DNA from: an uncultured Eubacterium sp.
GTDB taxonomy: Bacteria > Bacillota > Clostridia > Lachnospirales > CAG-274
NCBI GenBank assembly: GCA_900543365.1
Contig: UQRG01000082.1
Span: 1-6,909, forward strand
Length of the DNA: 6,909 bases
Reading direction: 5' to 3'
Shown here one piece after another: positions 1-4,949 of the stretch (its first letter is position 1; the number at the start of each line of letters is the position of its first letter). The notes beneath the pieces are model-generated. The model was not told where the DNA came from, ran no database searches, and saw only the letters and a list, made by a program, of their open reading frames with translations. Made by a program: the position numbers and the translations under genes.

Positions 1-125
1 AACTTGTTCTTATTAATAAGAGCGAAACTTCTTATGACAGCAAGGCATCTCTTGTTATAAATGATAAAATAGGTGTGGTTTTATCTGATGTTTTAAGACA
101 GATTGAAAAAAATAAAAAAAATTGA
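1..125 (+). CDS. Sir2-family NAD-dependent protein deacylase, C-terminal end (partial)
   Basis: Only the last 40 codons lie in the window, read from base 3 to the TGA at 123-125. The peptide begins LVLINKSETSYDSKASLVIN and ends in a Lys/Asn-rich tail. This matches the usual end of bacterial sirtuins (CobB/SrtN type): a strand LVxIN followed by xETxxD, then A-x-L-V-I and a short helix of the form IGxVLxxL. In that family this part of the Rossmann fold contacts the NAD adenine side. Sirtuins remove acetyl or other acyl groups from lysines, using NAD. No catalytic residue is visible because the body of the gene is off the left edge. No T-run terminator follows, so transcripts may run into the tRNA genes. 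The assignment rests on a short motif and is likely, not certain. Confidence 0.7.
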   Translation, partial: LVLINKSETSYDSKASLVINDKIGVVLSDVLRQIEKNKKN

Positions 126-144
126 AAAAAACTAAAAAAAGTTG

Positions 145-173
145 TTGACAAATTATAAAAGGTCTGCTATAAT
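145..173 (+). promoter_or_regulatory. Consensus sigma-A promoter for the tRNA genes
   Basis: A perfect TTGACA (145-150) and a perfect TATAAT (168-173) are separated by 17 bases. The -10 box also carries the extended TGn element (165-167). This is the best promoter in the window. It lies 20 bases after the upstream stop codon and 44 bases before the first tRNA, as expected for a strong stable-RNA promoter. Transcription should start near 180. Confidence 0.9.
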
Positions 174-217
174 ATTATTTGTGTTCGGGTGATAAACAAA
201 ACACAGGAACACAAAAT

Positions 218-290
218 GGGAGCATAGCTCAGCTGGGAGAGCATCTGCCTTACAAGCAGGGGGTCACAGGTTCGAGCCCTGTTGTTCCCA
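218..290 (+). tRNA. tRNA-Val, anticodon UAC
   Basis: A complete 73-base cloverleaf is visible. The acceptor arm GGGAGCA (218-224) pairs with TGTTCCC (283-289), with one G-T pair, and the discriminator base is A290. The D arm contains AGCTCAGCTGGGAGAGC. The anticodon stem TCTGC/GCAGG encloses a seven-base loop with the anticodon TAC at 251-253. The T arm carries GGTTCGA. The sequence is close to the well-known bacterial tRNA1-Val. CCA is not encoded, so it must be added by CCA transferase. Base 37 of the tRNA (254) is A, the position methylated by TrmN6 in E. coli; a TrmN6-like enzyme is encoded in the same window. Confidence 0.96.
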
Positions 291-294
291 TTAT

Positions 295-368
295 GGCGAG
301 ATAGCTTAGCTGGCTAGAGCGTCCGGTTCATACCCGGAAGGTCAGCGGTTCGAATCCGCTTCTCGCTA
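295..368 (+). tRNA. tRNA-Met (elongator), anticodon CAU
   Basis: A 74-base cloverleaf starts four bases after tRNA-Val. The acceptor GGCGAGA (295-301) pairs with TCTCGCT (361-367) and the discriminator is A368. The anticodon CAT is at 339-341, in a loop closed by TCCGG/CCGGA. The initiator hallmarks (unpaired 1-72 and three G-C pairs in the anticodon stem) are absent. The D-arm and anticodon region resemble Firmicutes elongator tRNA-Met more than the lysidine-modified tRNA-Ile2, which also has CAU. CCA is not encoded. It is cotranscribed with tRNA-Val. Confidence 0.93.
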
Positions 369-376
369 TTAACGAG

Positions 377-424
377 CACCACGACCTTTCTGTTTATGTT
401 AAAAGGTTGTGGTGTTTATTTTTT
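377..424 (+). terminator. Rho-independent terminator of the tRNA operon
   Basis: A 13-base-pair stem pairs 377-389 (CACCACGACCTTT) with 402-414, with one G-T pair and a 12-base loop. A T-rich tract (415-424) follows directly. It begins eight bases after the tRNA-Met discriminator base, so it ends the tRNA transcript. Confidence 0.9.
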
Positions 425-721
425 GCAACATTTTTAACTACTTCATAATAATTGTCGTAGTTGCCCAGCAAGGTGTTGTGTATGTAAGATAATTTGTTCG
501 TTATGAATTATCTTATAGGGAGATTAGAATTTTGATTTAACTCTAGCTGGGGTTAATAAAGTTCTAATCTCCTATTTTTTATGTGTTGATTTTTTTAATT
601 AAGTTTTCATAATAATTGCTTATTCAATTTCCAAAATAATAGTATTTAAATTGTTGTTGATTTTACCTTTCTGTTTTACAAAAAAATTGAAATTTTTATG
701 CAATTATTTTATTTTTTTATG
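425..721. other. AT-rich gene-free region with a hairpin cluster
   Basis: No convincing coding frame or ribosome site is seen here. The left half holds three possible hairpins: 436-441 with 457-462 (weak), 483-494 with 506-517, and 515-529 with 562-575 (strong). A T-run follows at 575-580. The right half (581-721) is very AT-rich and contains nothing recognisable apart from the second copy of a 13-base direct repeat (442-454 and 606-618). No known riboswitch core was recognised. Confidence 0.6.
515..580 (+). terminator. Strong hairpin plus T-run, orphan terminator or 3' end of a small RNA
   Basis: Bases 515-529 pair with 562-575 over 14 pairs with one bulged G (520). Inside, 537-543 (TTAACTC) pairs with 550-556, so the hairpin is long and two-tiered. 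TTTTTT follows at 575-580. The shape is that of an intrinsic terminator, but no gene ends just upstream: the tRNA operon already has its own terminator at 377-424. It may end a small RNA made from the 430-580 stretch, act as a backup terminator, or be left over from a lost gene. Confidence 0.6.
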
Positions 722-750
722 CTGAAATTTTGTTATATATATGTTATAAT
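722..750 (+). promoter_or_regulatory. Probable extended -10 promoter for the secreted inhibitor-domain protein
   Basis: A perfect TATAAT (745-750) is preceded by TGT (742-744), giving an extended -10. A weak -35, CTGAAA (722-727), lies at 17-base spacing. The start codon at 792 follows after about 35 bases of leader, with AGGAGG at 779-784. Confidence 0.7.
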
Positions 751-791
751 GTATTTAATAATAAAAGGCAAGTTTAAGAGGAGGTATTATT

Positions 792-2237
792 ATGAAAAAA
801 TTTTTATCTATCATTTTAGTGGCAACAATGTTTTTTGGCACAACAGTTGTGTATGGTGGAAATAATGATGAAAATGTTACTGTGAATATTGACGGAGTGA
901 CTTTGGATTTTGATGTTGAACCAGTAATTGAAAATGGCAGAGTTCTTGTTCCTATGCGTACAATATTTGAAAATCTTGGATGTAATGTTTCATATAGTGT
1001 AAGCAATGGCAAAAAGTTTGTAAATGCAGTAAGAGGTGATGACTATATCTCTCTTGAAGTAGGTACAAAGGAAATGTTTATAAATGGTAAAAGTTACTCC
1101 CTTGATGTACCTTCTAAAATTATAAAAGGCAGAACTCTTGTGAATTTGCGTGTGGTATCTGAGGGACTTGGGGAAAAGGTTGTTTGGCTTGGAAATATAA
1201 AAACTGCTTGTATTTATAAGAAACACGGACTTCACCAAGTAGCCAATGTAACATCTGAAAAGTTAATTAAATCTGATGATGACAAAGCTCTTGTAAAGAT
1301 TAATTATTCTTATCCTGTTATAGAAAATAGAGATGGCAAAGAGAAAAATGAATATTTAGATTATATTAACAGTGAATATAAGACTTATGCAGAAGAATTT
1401 GTCAAGAAGGCAGAGAGCTTTGAGAAAGATGCAAGGGAACTTCTTGTTGAAAATGGAGAAAGCAACTTTTTACCTTATGAGTTTAATTTGTCATATAAGA
1501 TAAATACAGATAGAAAGGGTATAATTTCTATTACAAATTATATGTATTATAATACAGGAGGTGCCCATCCTAATTCTGAAAGAGTTTCACGCATATTTGA
1601 TTTAAACAATAAAAAGGAACTTGTACTTTCTGATATTGTAAATGGTGATAATAATCAGATTAGTGAAATGATTTATGATGCGTTTGTGACTCAGATGAAA
1701 AATAATTATGATGGTTTTGATGATGAAATTACAGAGTCAATTCGAAAGGAAACAGAAAATGTGAAGTATTATCTTACAGATGATAAGCTTGTACTTTACT
1801 TTGATGTTTATCAGGTTGGACCTTATGCTATGGGTTATCCTAGTGTTGAATTTCAATATTCAAAAGACTTATTTAAGATTGATTGGTCTGAGGGAAGTCT
1901 TGATACCCTTGATATAAATCTTGAGGGAAATCCAACAACAGGTTATAAATGGATGCTTATAGATGCTGATGCAGATAAACTTAAAGTTGTTGAAAGCTAT
2001 ACTCCTAAAAAAAATAGTACAGGTTTAGTAGGTGTTGGTGGTACATATAACTTTAATGTTAAAGGTATAGAACAGGGAAATTGCTCAATAAGTCTTGCTT
2101 ATATGCGAGATTGGGAAAGCTCTAATGTGGCTGAAAAGGTTGTTACATATTGGCTTTATGTTTCAAAGGATAATAAAATAACTGTTCTTGATGTTGATAA
2201 TGACATTGAAACTGTTGTATTTGAAGCTGAATCATAA
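792..2237 (+). CDS. Secreted protein: Cu-amine-oxidase-N-like, DUF4163/DUF3298 and chagasin (I42) protease-inhibitor domains
   Basis: The protein has 481 residues. A signal peptide (MKKFLSIILVATMFFG, cleavage near 22) implies export, and no membrane anchor or LPXTG is seen. Residues about 28-145 resemble the copper amine oxidase N-terminal-like domain (PF07833 type), with paired blocks of the form GRVLVPMR and GRTLVNLR; in Firmicutes this is usually a binding or adhesion module, not an oxidase. Residues about 150-357 look like DUF4163 plus DUF3298, the extracellular module of RsiV and PdaC, with the hallmark YNTGGAHPN (253-261) and a strand-rich end LTDDKLVLYFDVYQVGPYA. Residues about 370-458 match chagasin-type inhibitors of papain-like cysteine proteases: NPTTGYKW (380-387), GVGG (414-417) and RDW (439-441, usually RPW or RPF). 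AGGAGG lies seven bases before the ATG, so the start is firm. It is probably transcribed alone. The domain calls come from motifs; inhibitory activity is inferred. Confidence 0.88.
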   Translation: MKKFLSIILVATMFFGTTVVYGGNNDENVTVNIDGVTLDFDVEPVIENGRVLVPMRTIFENLGCNVSYSVSNGKKFVNAVRGDDYISLEVGTKEMFINGKSYSLDVPSKIIKGRTLVNLRVVSEGLGEKVVWLGNIKTACIYKKHGLHQVANVTSEKLIKSDDDKALVKINYSYPVIENRDGKEKNEYLDYINSEYKTYAEEFVKKAESFEKDARELLVENGESNFLPYEFNLSYKINTDRKGIISITNYMYYNTGGAHPNSERVSRIFDLNNKKELVLSDIVNGDNNQISEMIYDAFVTQMKNNYDGFDDEITESIRKETENVKYYLTDDKLVLYFDVYQVGPYAMGYPSVEFQYSKDLFKIDWSEGSLDTLDINLEGNPTTGYKWMLIDADADKLKVVESYTPKKNSTGLVGVGGTYNFNVKGIEQGNCSISLAYMRDWESSNVAEKVVTYWLYVSKDNKITVLDVDNDIETVVFEAES

Positions 2238-2352
2238 TTTAATGTTATAAATTATGTAGAGGAAATTATTGAAATTTATAATTTAAAAATTTTATATTTG
2301 TTATGGTTATGTTTTATGTATAATGTAAAATCTAGTTTAATAATCCCTTGAT

Positions 2353-2394
2353 AAAAAAATAGCTCATACCATTTGTGGTATGGGCTATTTTAGT
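2353..2394. terminator. Bidirectional terminator between convergent genes
   Basis: A 16-base-pair stem pairs 2356-2371 with 2376-2391, with one T-G pair and a TTTG loop. It is followed by TTTT on the plus strand and preceded by seven A residues (2353-2359), which read as a T-run on the minus strand. It can end both the secreted-protein transcript and anything read leftwards through the MATE remnant. Confidence 0.88.
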
Positions 2395-2423
2395 AATCAA
2401 ACTCATAATAATTATTTATTTAA

Positions 2424-2780
2424 TCAGGTCATATTTTTTATAGCTATTTTTTTCATAGATTTAATTGAGAATAAACATACAACAATAGTTAAAATATCAG
2501 AGGCAGGCTGTGAAAGATAAATACCGGTTACGCCTAAAAATTTTGGTAAGATCAAAATAAAAGGAATGTAAAATAGTCCCTGTCGTATAATATAAAGAAA
2601 AAGACTGTATTTAGAAGCACCTATTGTCTGATATGTAATAGTCATCATATAGCATAATCCAAAAGATGGATATAAAATTAGTTGAGAAATAAGCAAACAT
2701 TGTCCATAATTTACAATATTAGGATTATCATTAAAAATAAAAATAGTTGTTAATATATAAGTATTAGATTTGTTAAAATA
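2424..2780 (-). pseudogene. MATE-family multidrug efflux transporter, C-terminal remnant
   Basis: MATE proteins export drugs or metabolites using a Na+ or H+ gradient and have about 450 residues in 12 membrane helices. Only about 119 codons remain here. The frame runs from a TGA at 2781-2783 to its stop at 2424. Family-like stretches appear in the expected order: IFIFNDNPNIVNYG, then TYQTIGASKYSLFLYIIRQG, then ILPKFLGVTGIYLSQPASD, with about three hydrophobic segments. The similarity starts well before the first usable start (TTG at 2694-2696), no ribosome site is visible there, and the N-terminal two thirds are absent. Rightwards lies unrelated DNA with a plus-strand promoter. This fits a truncated, decaying gene. 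A short expressed membrane protein is possible but unlikely. Confidence 0.75.
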
Positions 2781-2828
2781 TCACAAATAATGATAAAAAA
2801 TTTTGTGTAATATGAAGGCTATATTTTG

Positions 2829-2857
2829 TTGACGATACATAAAATTAGATGTATTAT
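2829..2857 (+). promoter_or_regulatory. Sigma-A promoter for the DUF2752 gene pair
   Basis: TTGACG (2829-2834) and TATTAT (2852-2857) are separated by exactly 17 bases and each differs from consensus at one position. Transcription should start near 2864. That leaves room for a ribosome site at 2911-2917 and an upstream start for the DUF2752 gene. Confidence 0.72.
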
Positions 2858-2910
2858 TAAATAAAGTAAAATATATTATATTTTATTCAAAATAATTCTT
2901 ATTCTTAAGA

Positions 2911-2917
2911 AAGGAAG
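2911..2917 (+). promoter_or_regulatory. Ribosome binding site pointing to an AUU start at 2925
   Basis: AAGGAAG (2911-2917) is the only good Shine-Dalgarno match ahead of the DUF2752 frame. It sits seven bases before an in-frame ATT (2925-2927) and nearly 70 bases before the first ATG (2985). No comparable site precedes 2985. It therefore suggests translation from 2925 by a non-AUG codon, or a former ATG changed to ATT. Confidence 0.55.
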
Positions 2918-2984
2918 AATTAAGATTCAGCAAGTATTTAATCGTATTAAAGACGATATTCAGTTCTATTGGAAACCTTTATTA

Positions 2985-3272
2985 ATGGTTGCAGCTATAT
3001 TAATTGTATTACAAATACTATTTAACGAAGTATGTCCAATGAAGATAGTTTTTGGAATGCCTTGTCCGGCTTGTGGATTGACTCACGCCGTTATATATAT
3101 TCTTACATTTCAGTGGAGTAAATCGCTGGAATGTAATCCAACTGGTTTTTTGTGGTTTTTTGCTATTTTGAATTGGTGTTGGTTTCGTTATATTCGGGGT
3201 AAAAAAAGCCAAATTGTTATATCTTTGTTTATTATATCTGGATTAGCTTCAATAGTAGTGTATTTTTTTTAG
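2985..3272 (+). CDS. DUF2752 membrane protein (real start probably upstream at 2925)
   Basis: The frame from the first ATG gives 95 residues. It has the DUF2752 hallmark CPACGLTHA (27-35), preceded by a second CPxK motif (CPMK, 17-20), then NPTGFLWF (51-58) and a final hydrophobic helix (about 76-95). DUF2752 proteins are small membrane proteins of unknown function; the paired cysteines suggest metal binding or disulfide chemistry, but this is unproven. The frame stays open upstream to a TAA at 2862. The 20 residues encoded before the ATG include NRIKDDIQFYWKPLL, which looks like the normal N-terminus of the family (basic segment, then YWKP, then the first helix). With the ribosome site at 2911-2917, the natural protein likely starts at the ATT at 2925, giving 115 residues. 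The usual CGxTRA is CGLTHA here. It is probably cotranscribed with the next gene, and its stop lies in a tandem repeat. Confidence 0.85.
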   Translation: MVAAILIVLQILFNEVCPMKIVFGMPCPACGLTHAVIYILTFQWSKSLECNPTGFLWFFAILNWCWFRYIRGKKSQIVISLFIISGLASIVVYFF

Positions 3273-3308
3273 ATAGTGTATTTTTTTTAGATAGTGTATT
3301 TTTTATAA
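3256..3308 (+). repeat. 18-base tandem repeat, nearly three copies, spanning the DUF2752 stop codon
   Basis: The unit TAGTGTATTTTTTTTAGA occurs at 3256-3273 and 3274-3291. A third, partial copy (3292-3305) has two fewer T residues. The period is six codons, so the gene end is copied in frame: Val-Tyr-Phe-Phe-stop, then Ile-Val-Tyr-Phe-Phe-stop, then Ile-Val-Tyr-Phe-Leu-stop (stops at 3270, 3288 and 3306). Slippage at the T-runs is the likely origin. Confidence 0.93.
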
Positions 3309-3335
3309 TATTAATTAAGTGAAGGGGGAATATTT

Positions 3336-3605
3336 ATGAATGAACAAAACAATGAGAATTTACAGACAACCAATATACCAGAGGAATATAAGCCAATAAC
3401 AATGTGGGGATATTTTGGATATGAAATATTATTCAGTATTCCTTGTATTGGACTTGTTCTTTTACTTGTGTTTTCTTTTGGAGGAACAAAGAATATTAAT
3501 TTAAGAAACTTTGCTCGTTCTTATTTTTGTTTTTTAATTGTATTGGCTGTGTTATTTTTTATTTTAACAGGTGGTTTAGCCGGTTTAGCTGCTTTTAATT
3601 ATTAA
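3336..3605 (+). CDS. Small two-helix membrane protein, unknown function
   Basis: The protein has 89 residues. A polar, unstructured-looking N-terminus rich in Asn and Gln (1-20) is followed by a first membrane segment (about 30-48) and a second (about 62-86). Between them is a short polar loop, with the conserved-looking stretch FSFGGTKNINLRNFARSYF (46-64). Similar 'SIPxIGLxLLLVxxFGGTxNxNxxNFARxY' segments are common in small uncharacterised membrane proteins of Gram-positive bacteria; I cannot name a family with certainty. AAGGGGGA (3322-3329) lies six bases before the ATG, so the start is firm. It is 63 bases after the DUF2752 stop, with no terminator between, so the two are probably one transcript. 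A role alongside DUF2752 is inferred from position only. Confidence 0.8.
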   Translation: MNEQNNENLQTTNIPEEYKPITMWGYFGYEILFSIPCIGLVLLLVFSFGGTKNINLRNFARSYFCFLIVLAVLFFILTGGLAGLAAFNY

Positions 3606-3649
3606 TTTAAACTGGCTTATTTGTTTAATAATTTGTATGATTGATTTTT

Positions 3650-3676
3650 AAGGATAGCTTTGACTATCCTTTTTTA
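3650..3676 (+). terminator. Terminator of the DUF2752 transcript
   Basis: AAGGATAG (3650-3657) pairs perfectly with CTATCCTT (3664-3671) around a six-base loop and runs into TTTTTT (3670-3675). It lies 45 bases after the stop of the small membrane protein. Confidence 0.85.
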
Positions 3677-3706
3677 TTTACAAAAATTTTGTGTTTTCTT
3701 TTAGCC

Positions 3707-3743
3707 ATAATAAAAGGTTCTTTACGACTAATAAAGAACCTTT
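3707..3743 (-). terminator. Terminator of the holB-ricT-trmN6-rsmI-DUF454 operon
   Basis: A 12-base-pair perfect stem pairs 3713-3724 with 3732-3743 around a seven-base loop. Read on the minus strand, it is followed by TTTTATTAT. It starts seven bases after the DUF454 stop codon and is the only terminator-like structure found along the minus-strand gene run. Confidence 0.85.
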
Positions 3744-3750
3744 AAAGTTG

Positions 3751-4074
3751 TTATATAAAACTAAATATAAATTCAATAATTCTTTCAAAAAAGAAGTAGT
3801 AAATAGTAATAAGTGCTACAAAGAAAGCCACAACACCAATTACATATAGTATTTTATAAATTCTAGGTACAGACTTGTAAAATTTAAGTGCCTTTAAATA
3901 TTGTTTATGAAATTTTGAACTTAAGTACCAATGTCTAAATTTATCTGAACCTTTATTAAAGCAAAAATATGCTACAAATAAAAAGGGTATAGTAGGAATA
4001 ACTGGTAATAAAGTACCTATAATTCCTAAAAACAATGAAATAAAGCCAAACAATACCAAAAGTTTTTTTACCAT
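3751..4074 (-). CDS. DUF454 (YbaN-family) small membrane protein
   Basis: The protein has 107 residues, close to the usual size for the DUF454/YbaN family of inner-membrane proteins of unknown function. The family signature is present: a first hydrophobic helix, then LLPVIPTIPFLFVAYFCF (22-39), then a basic stretch with KFRHWYL (45-51), then a long hydrophobic stretch at about 73-107 that may form two segments. GGAAGG lies eight bases before the ATG, which supports the start. It begins 32 bases after the rsmI stop with no terminator between, so it is probably the last gene of the operon. Its function is unrelated to the rRNA and tRNA enzymes as far as is known, so it may simply share the transcript. 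The family call is firm; no function is claimed. Confidence 0.9.
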   Translation of the reverse strand: MVKKLLVLFGFISLFLGIIGTLLPVIPTIPFLFVAYFCFNKGSDKFRHWYLSSKFHKQYLKALKFYKSVPRIYKILYVIGVVAFFVALITIYYFFFERIIEFIFSFI

Positions 4075-4106
4075 TATATCAACCTTCCAACTCTATTAAG
4101 AAGTAA

Positions 4107-4940
4107 TTAGTTTTTCTTTAGTTCTGCATATACATCTCTTTTGCCAATTCCTCTATCTTTAGCAACCTGTTTCATAGCACTTTTTTCGTCTAAGCCTTGT
4201 GCTATGTAGATGTTAAAGTGGTCTAGTATGGACATTTCATTTATTTTTGACATTTCCTGGGCTTTTATTTCCTCTGGATTTGCTCCGTTAACAACAATAA
4301 CAAATTCTCCCTTTGGCTCATTTTCTTCAAAATAAGATATTAGATCATTTATACTGCCTTTATTTACTGTTTCGTGGCGTTTAGTAAGCTCTCTTTCAAC
4401 GGCAACCTGTCTGTTACCTGCATATTTGTAAATATCCTTTAATGTATTTAACAAATGGTGTGGTGCTTCGTAAAATACAGTAGTTCTAGTTTCTCCCTTT
4501 AACCTAGAAAGAACTTCTATTCTTTGTTTTTTACTCTTTGGCAGAAAGCCTTCAAATATATAGCTTCTTGTGTTAAGTCCACTTAAAACAAGGGCTGTGA
4601 TTACTGCTGTAGGACCAGGCACAATAGTTACTTGAATGTCATTGTCATAGCAAAGTTTAACTAAGTCCTCACCAGGGTCAGATATACCGGGCATACCTGC
4701 ATCAGTAACAAGGGCGATATTTTTGCCCTCCTTAAGCATATTAATAAGCTGTGGACCTTTAACATCCTTATTGTGCTCATAATAACTTGTAAGTGGTGTT
4801 TTAATATTAAAATGGTTAAGGAGTTTAACACTTTGTCTTGTATCCTCTGCTGCAATTAAGTCAACTTCTCCTAGTATCCTTATTGCTCTCAGAGTTATAT
4901 CCTCCATATTTCCTATTGGTGTACCGCAAATATATAACAT
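4107..4940 (-). CDS. rsmI: 16S rRNA (cytidine1402-2'-O)-methyltransferase RsmI
   Basis: RsmI methylates the ribose of C1402 in the decoding centre of 16S rRNA, using S-adenosylmethionine; the base N4 is methylated separately by RsmH. The 277 residues match the usual length. The tetrapyrrole-methylase fold is clear: GTPIGN (6-11), AEDTR (31-35), TDAGMPGISDPG (79-90), PGPTA (108-112) and GFLPKS (131-136), followed by RELTKRHE (183-190) and GEFVIVV (211-217). A C-terminal helical segment with GIGKRDVYAEL corresponds to the RsmI helix-turn-helix tail. It is the ortholog of B. subtilis YabC. The ribosome site AGGAGA overlaps the TAG stop of trmN6 and lies six bases before the ATG, so translation is probably linked to that of the upstream gene. 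Confidence 0.97.
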   Translation of the reverse strand: MLYICGTPIGNMEDITLRAIRILGEVDLIAAEDTRQSVKLLNHFNIKTPLTSYYEHNKDVKGPQLINMLKEGKNIALVTDAGMPGISDPGEDLVKLCYDNDIQVTIVPGPTAVITALVLSGLNTRSYIFEGFLPKSKKQRIEVLSRLKGETRTTVFYEAPHHLLNTLKDIYKYAGNRQVAVERELTKRHETVNKGSINDLISYFEENEPKGEFVIVVNGANPEEIKAQEMSKINEMSILDHFNIYIAQGLDEKSAMKQVAKDRGIGKRDVYAELKKN

Positions 4941-4949
4941 ATATTTCTC

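Noticed and set aside
295..368. Reading the CAU tRNA as initiator Met or lysidine-type Ile
   Set aside because: The initiator features are absent, and the arms look like elongator tRNA-Met. Identity elements for TilS were not tested, so a small doubt remains.
425..721. Riboswitch or T-box upstream of the secreted-protein gene
   Set aside because: No T-box consensus or other riboswitch core was recognised, and the gene has its own promoter downstream of the hairpins.
755..1238. Two short open frames on the minus strand over the start of the secreted-protein gene
   Set aside because: They are antisense to a well-supported gene with a signal peptide and ribosome site. They lack ribosome sites and recognisable domains.
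2298..2324. Promoter-like TTGTTA and TATAAT after the secreted-protein gene
   Set aside because: The spacing is only 15 bases and the strong terminator at 2356-2391 follows at once, so any RNA would be very short. It is likely chance in AT-rich DNA.
3018..3212. Open frame on the minus strand across the DUF2752 gene
   Set aside because: The plus strand carries the recognisable CPACGLT motif and membrane helices. The antisense frame has no family features.
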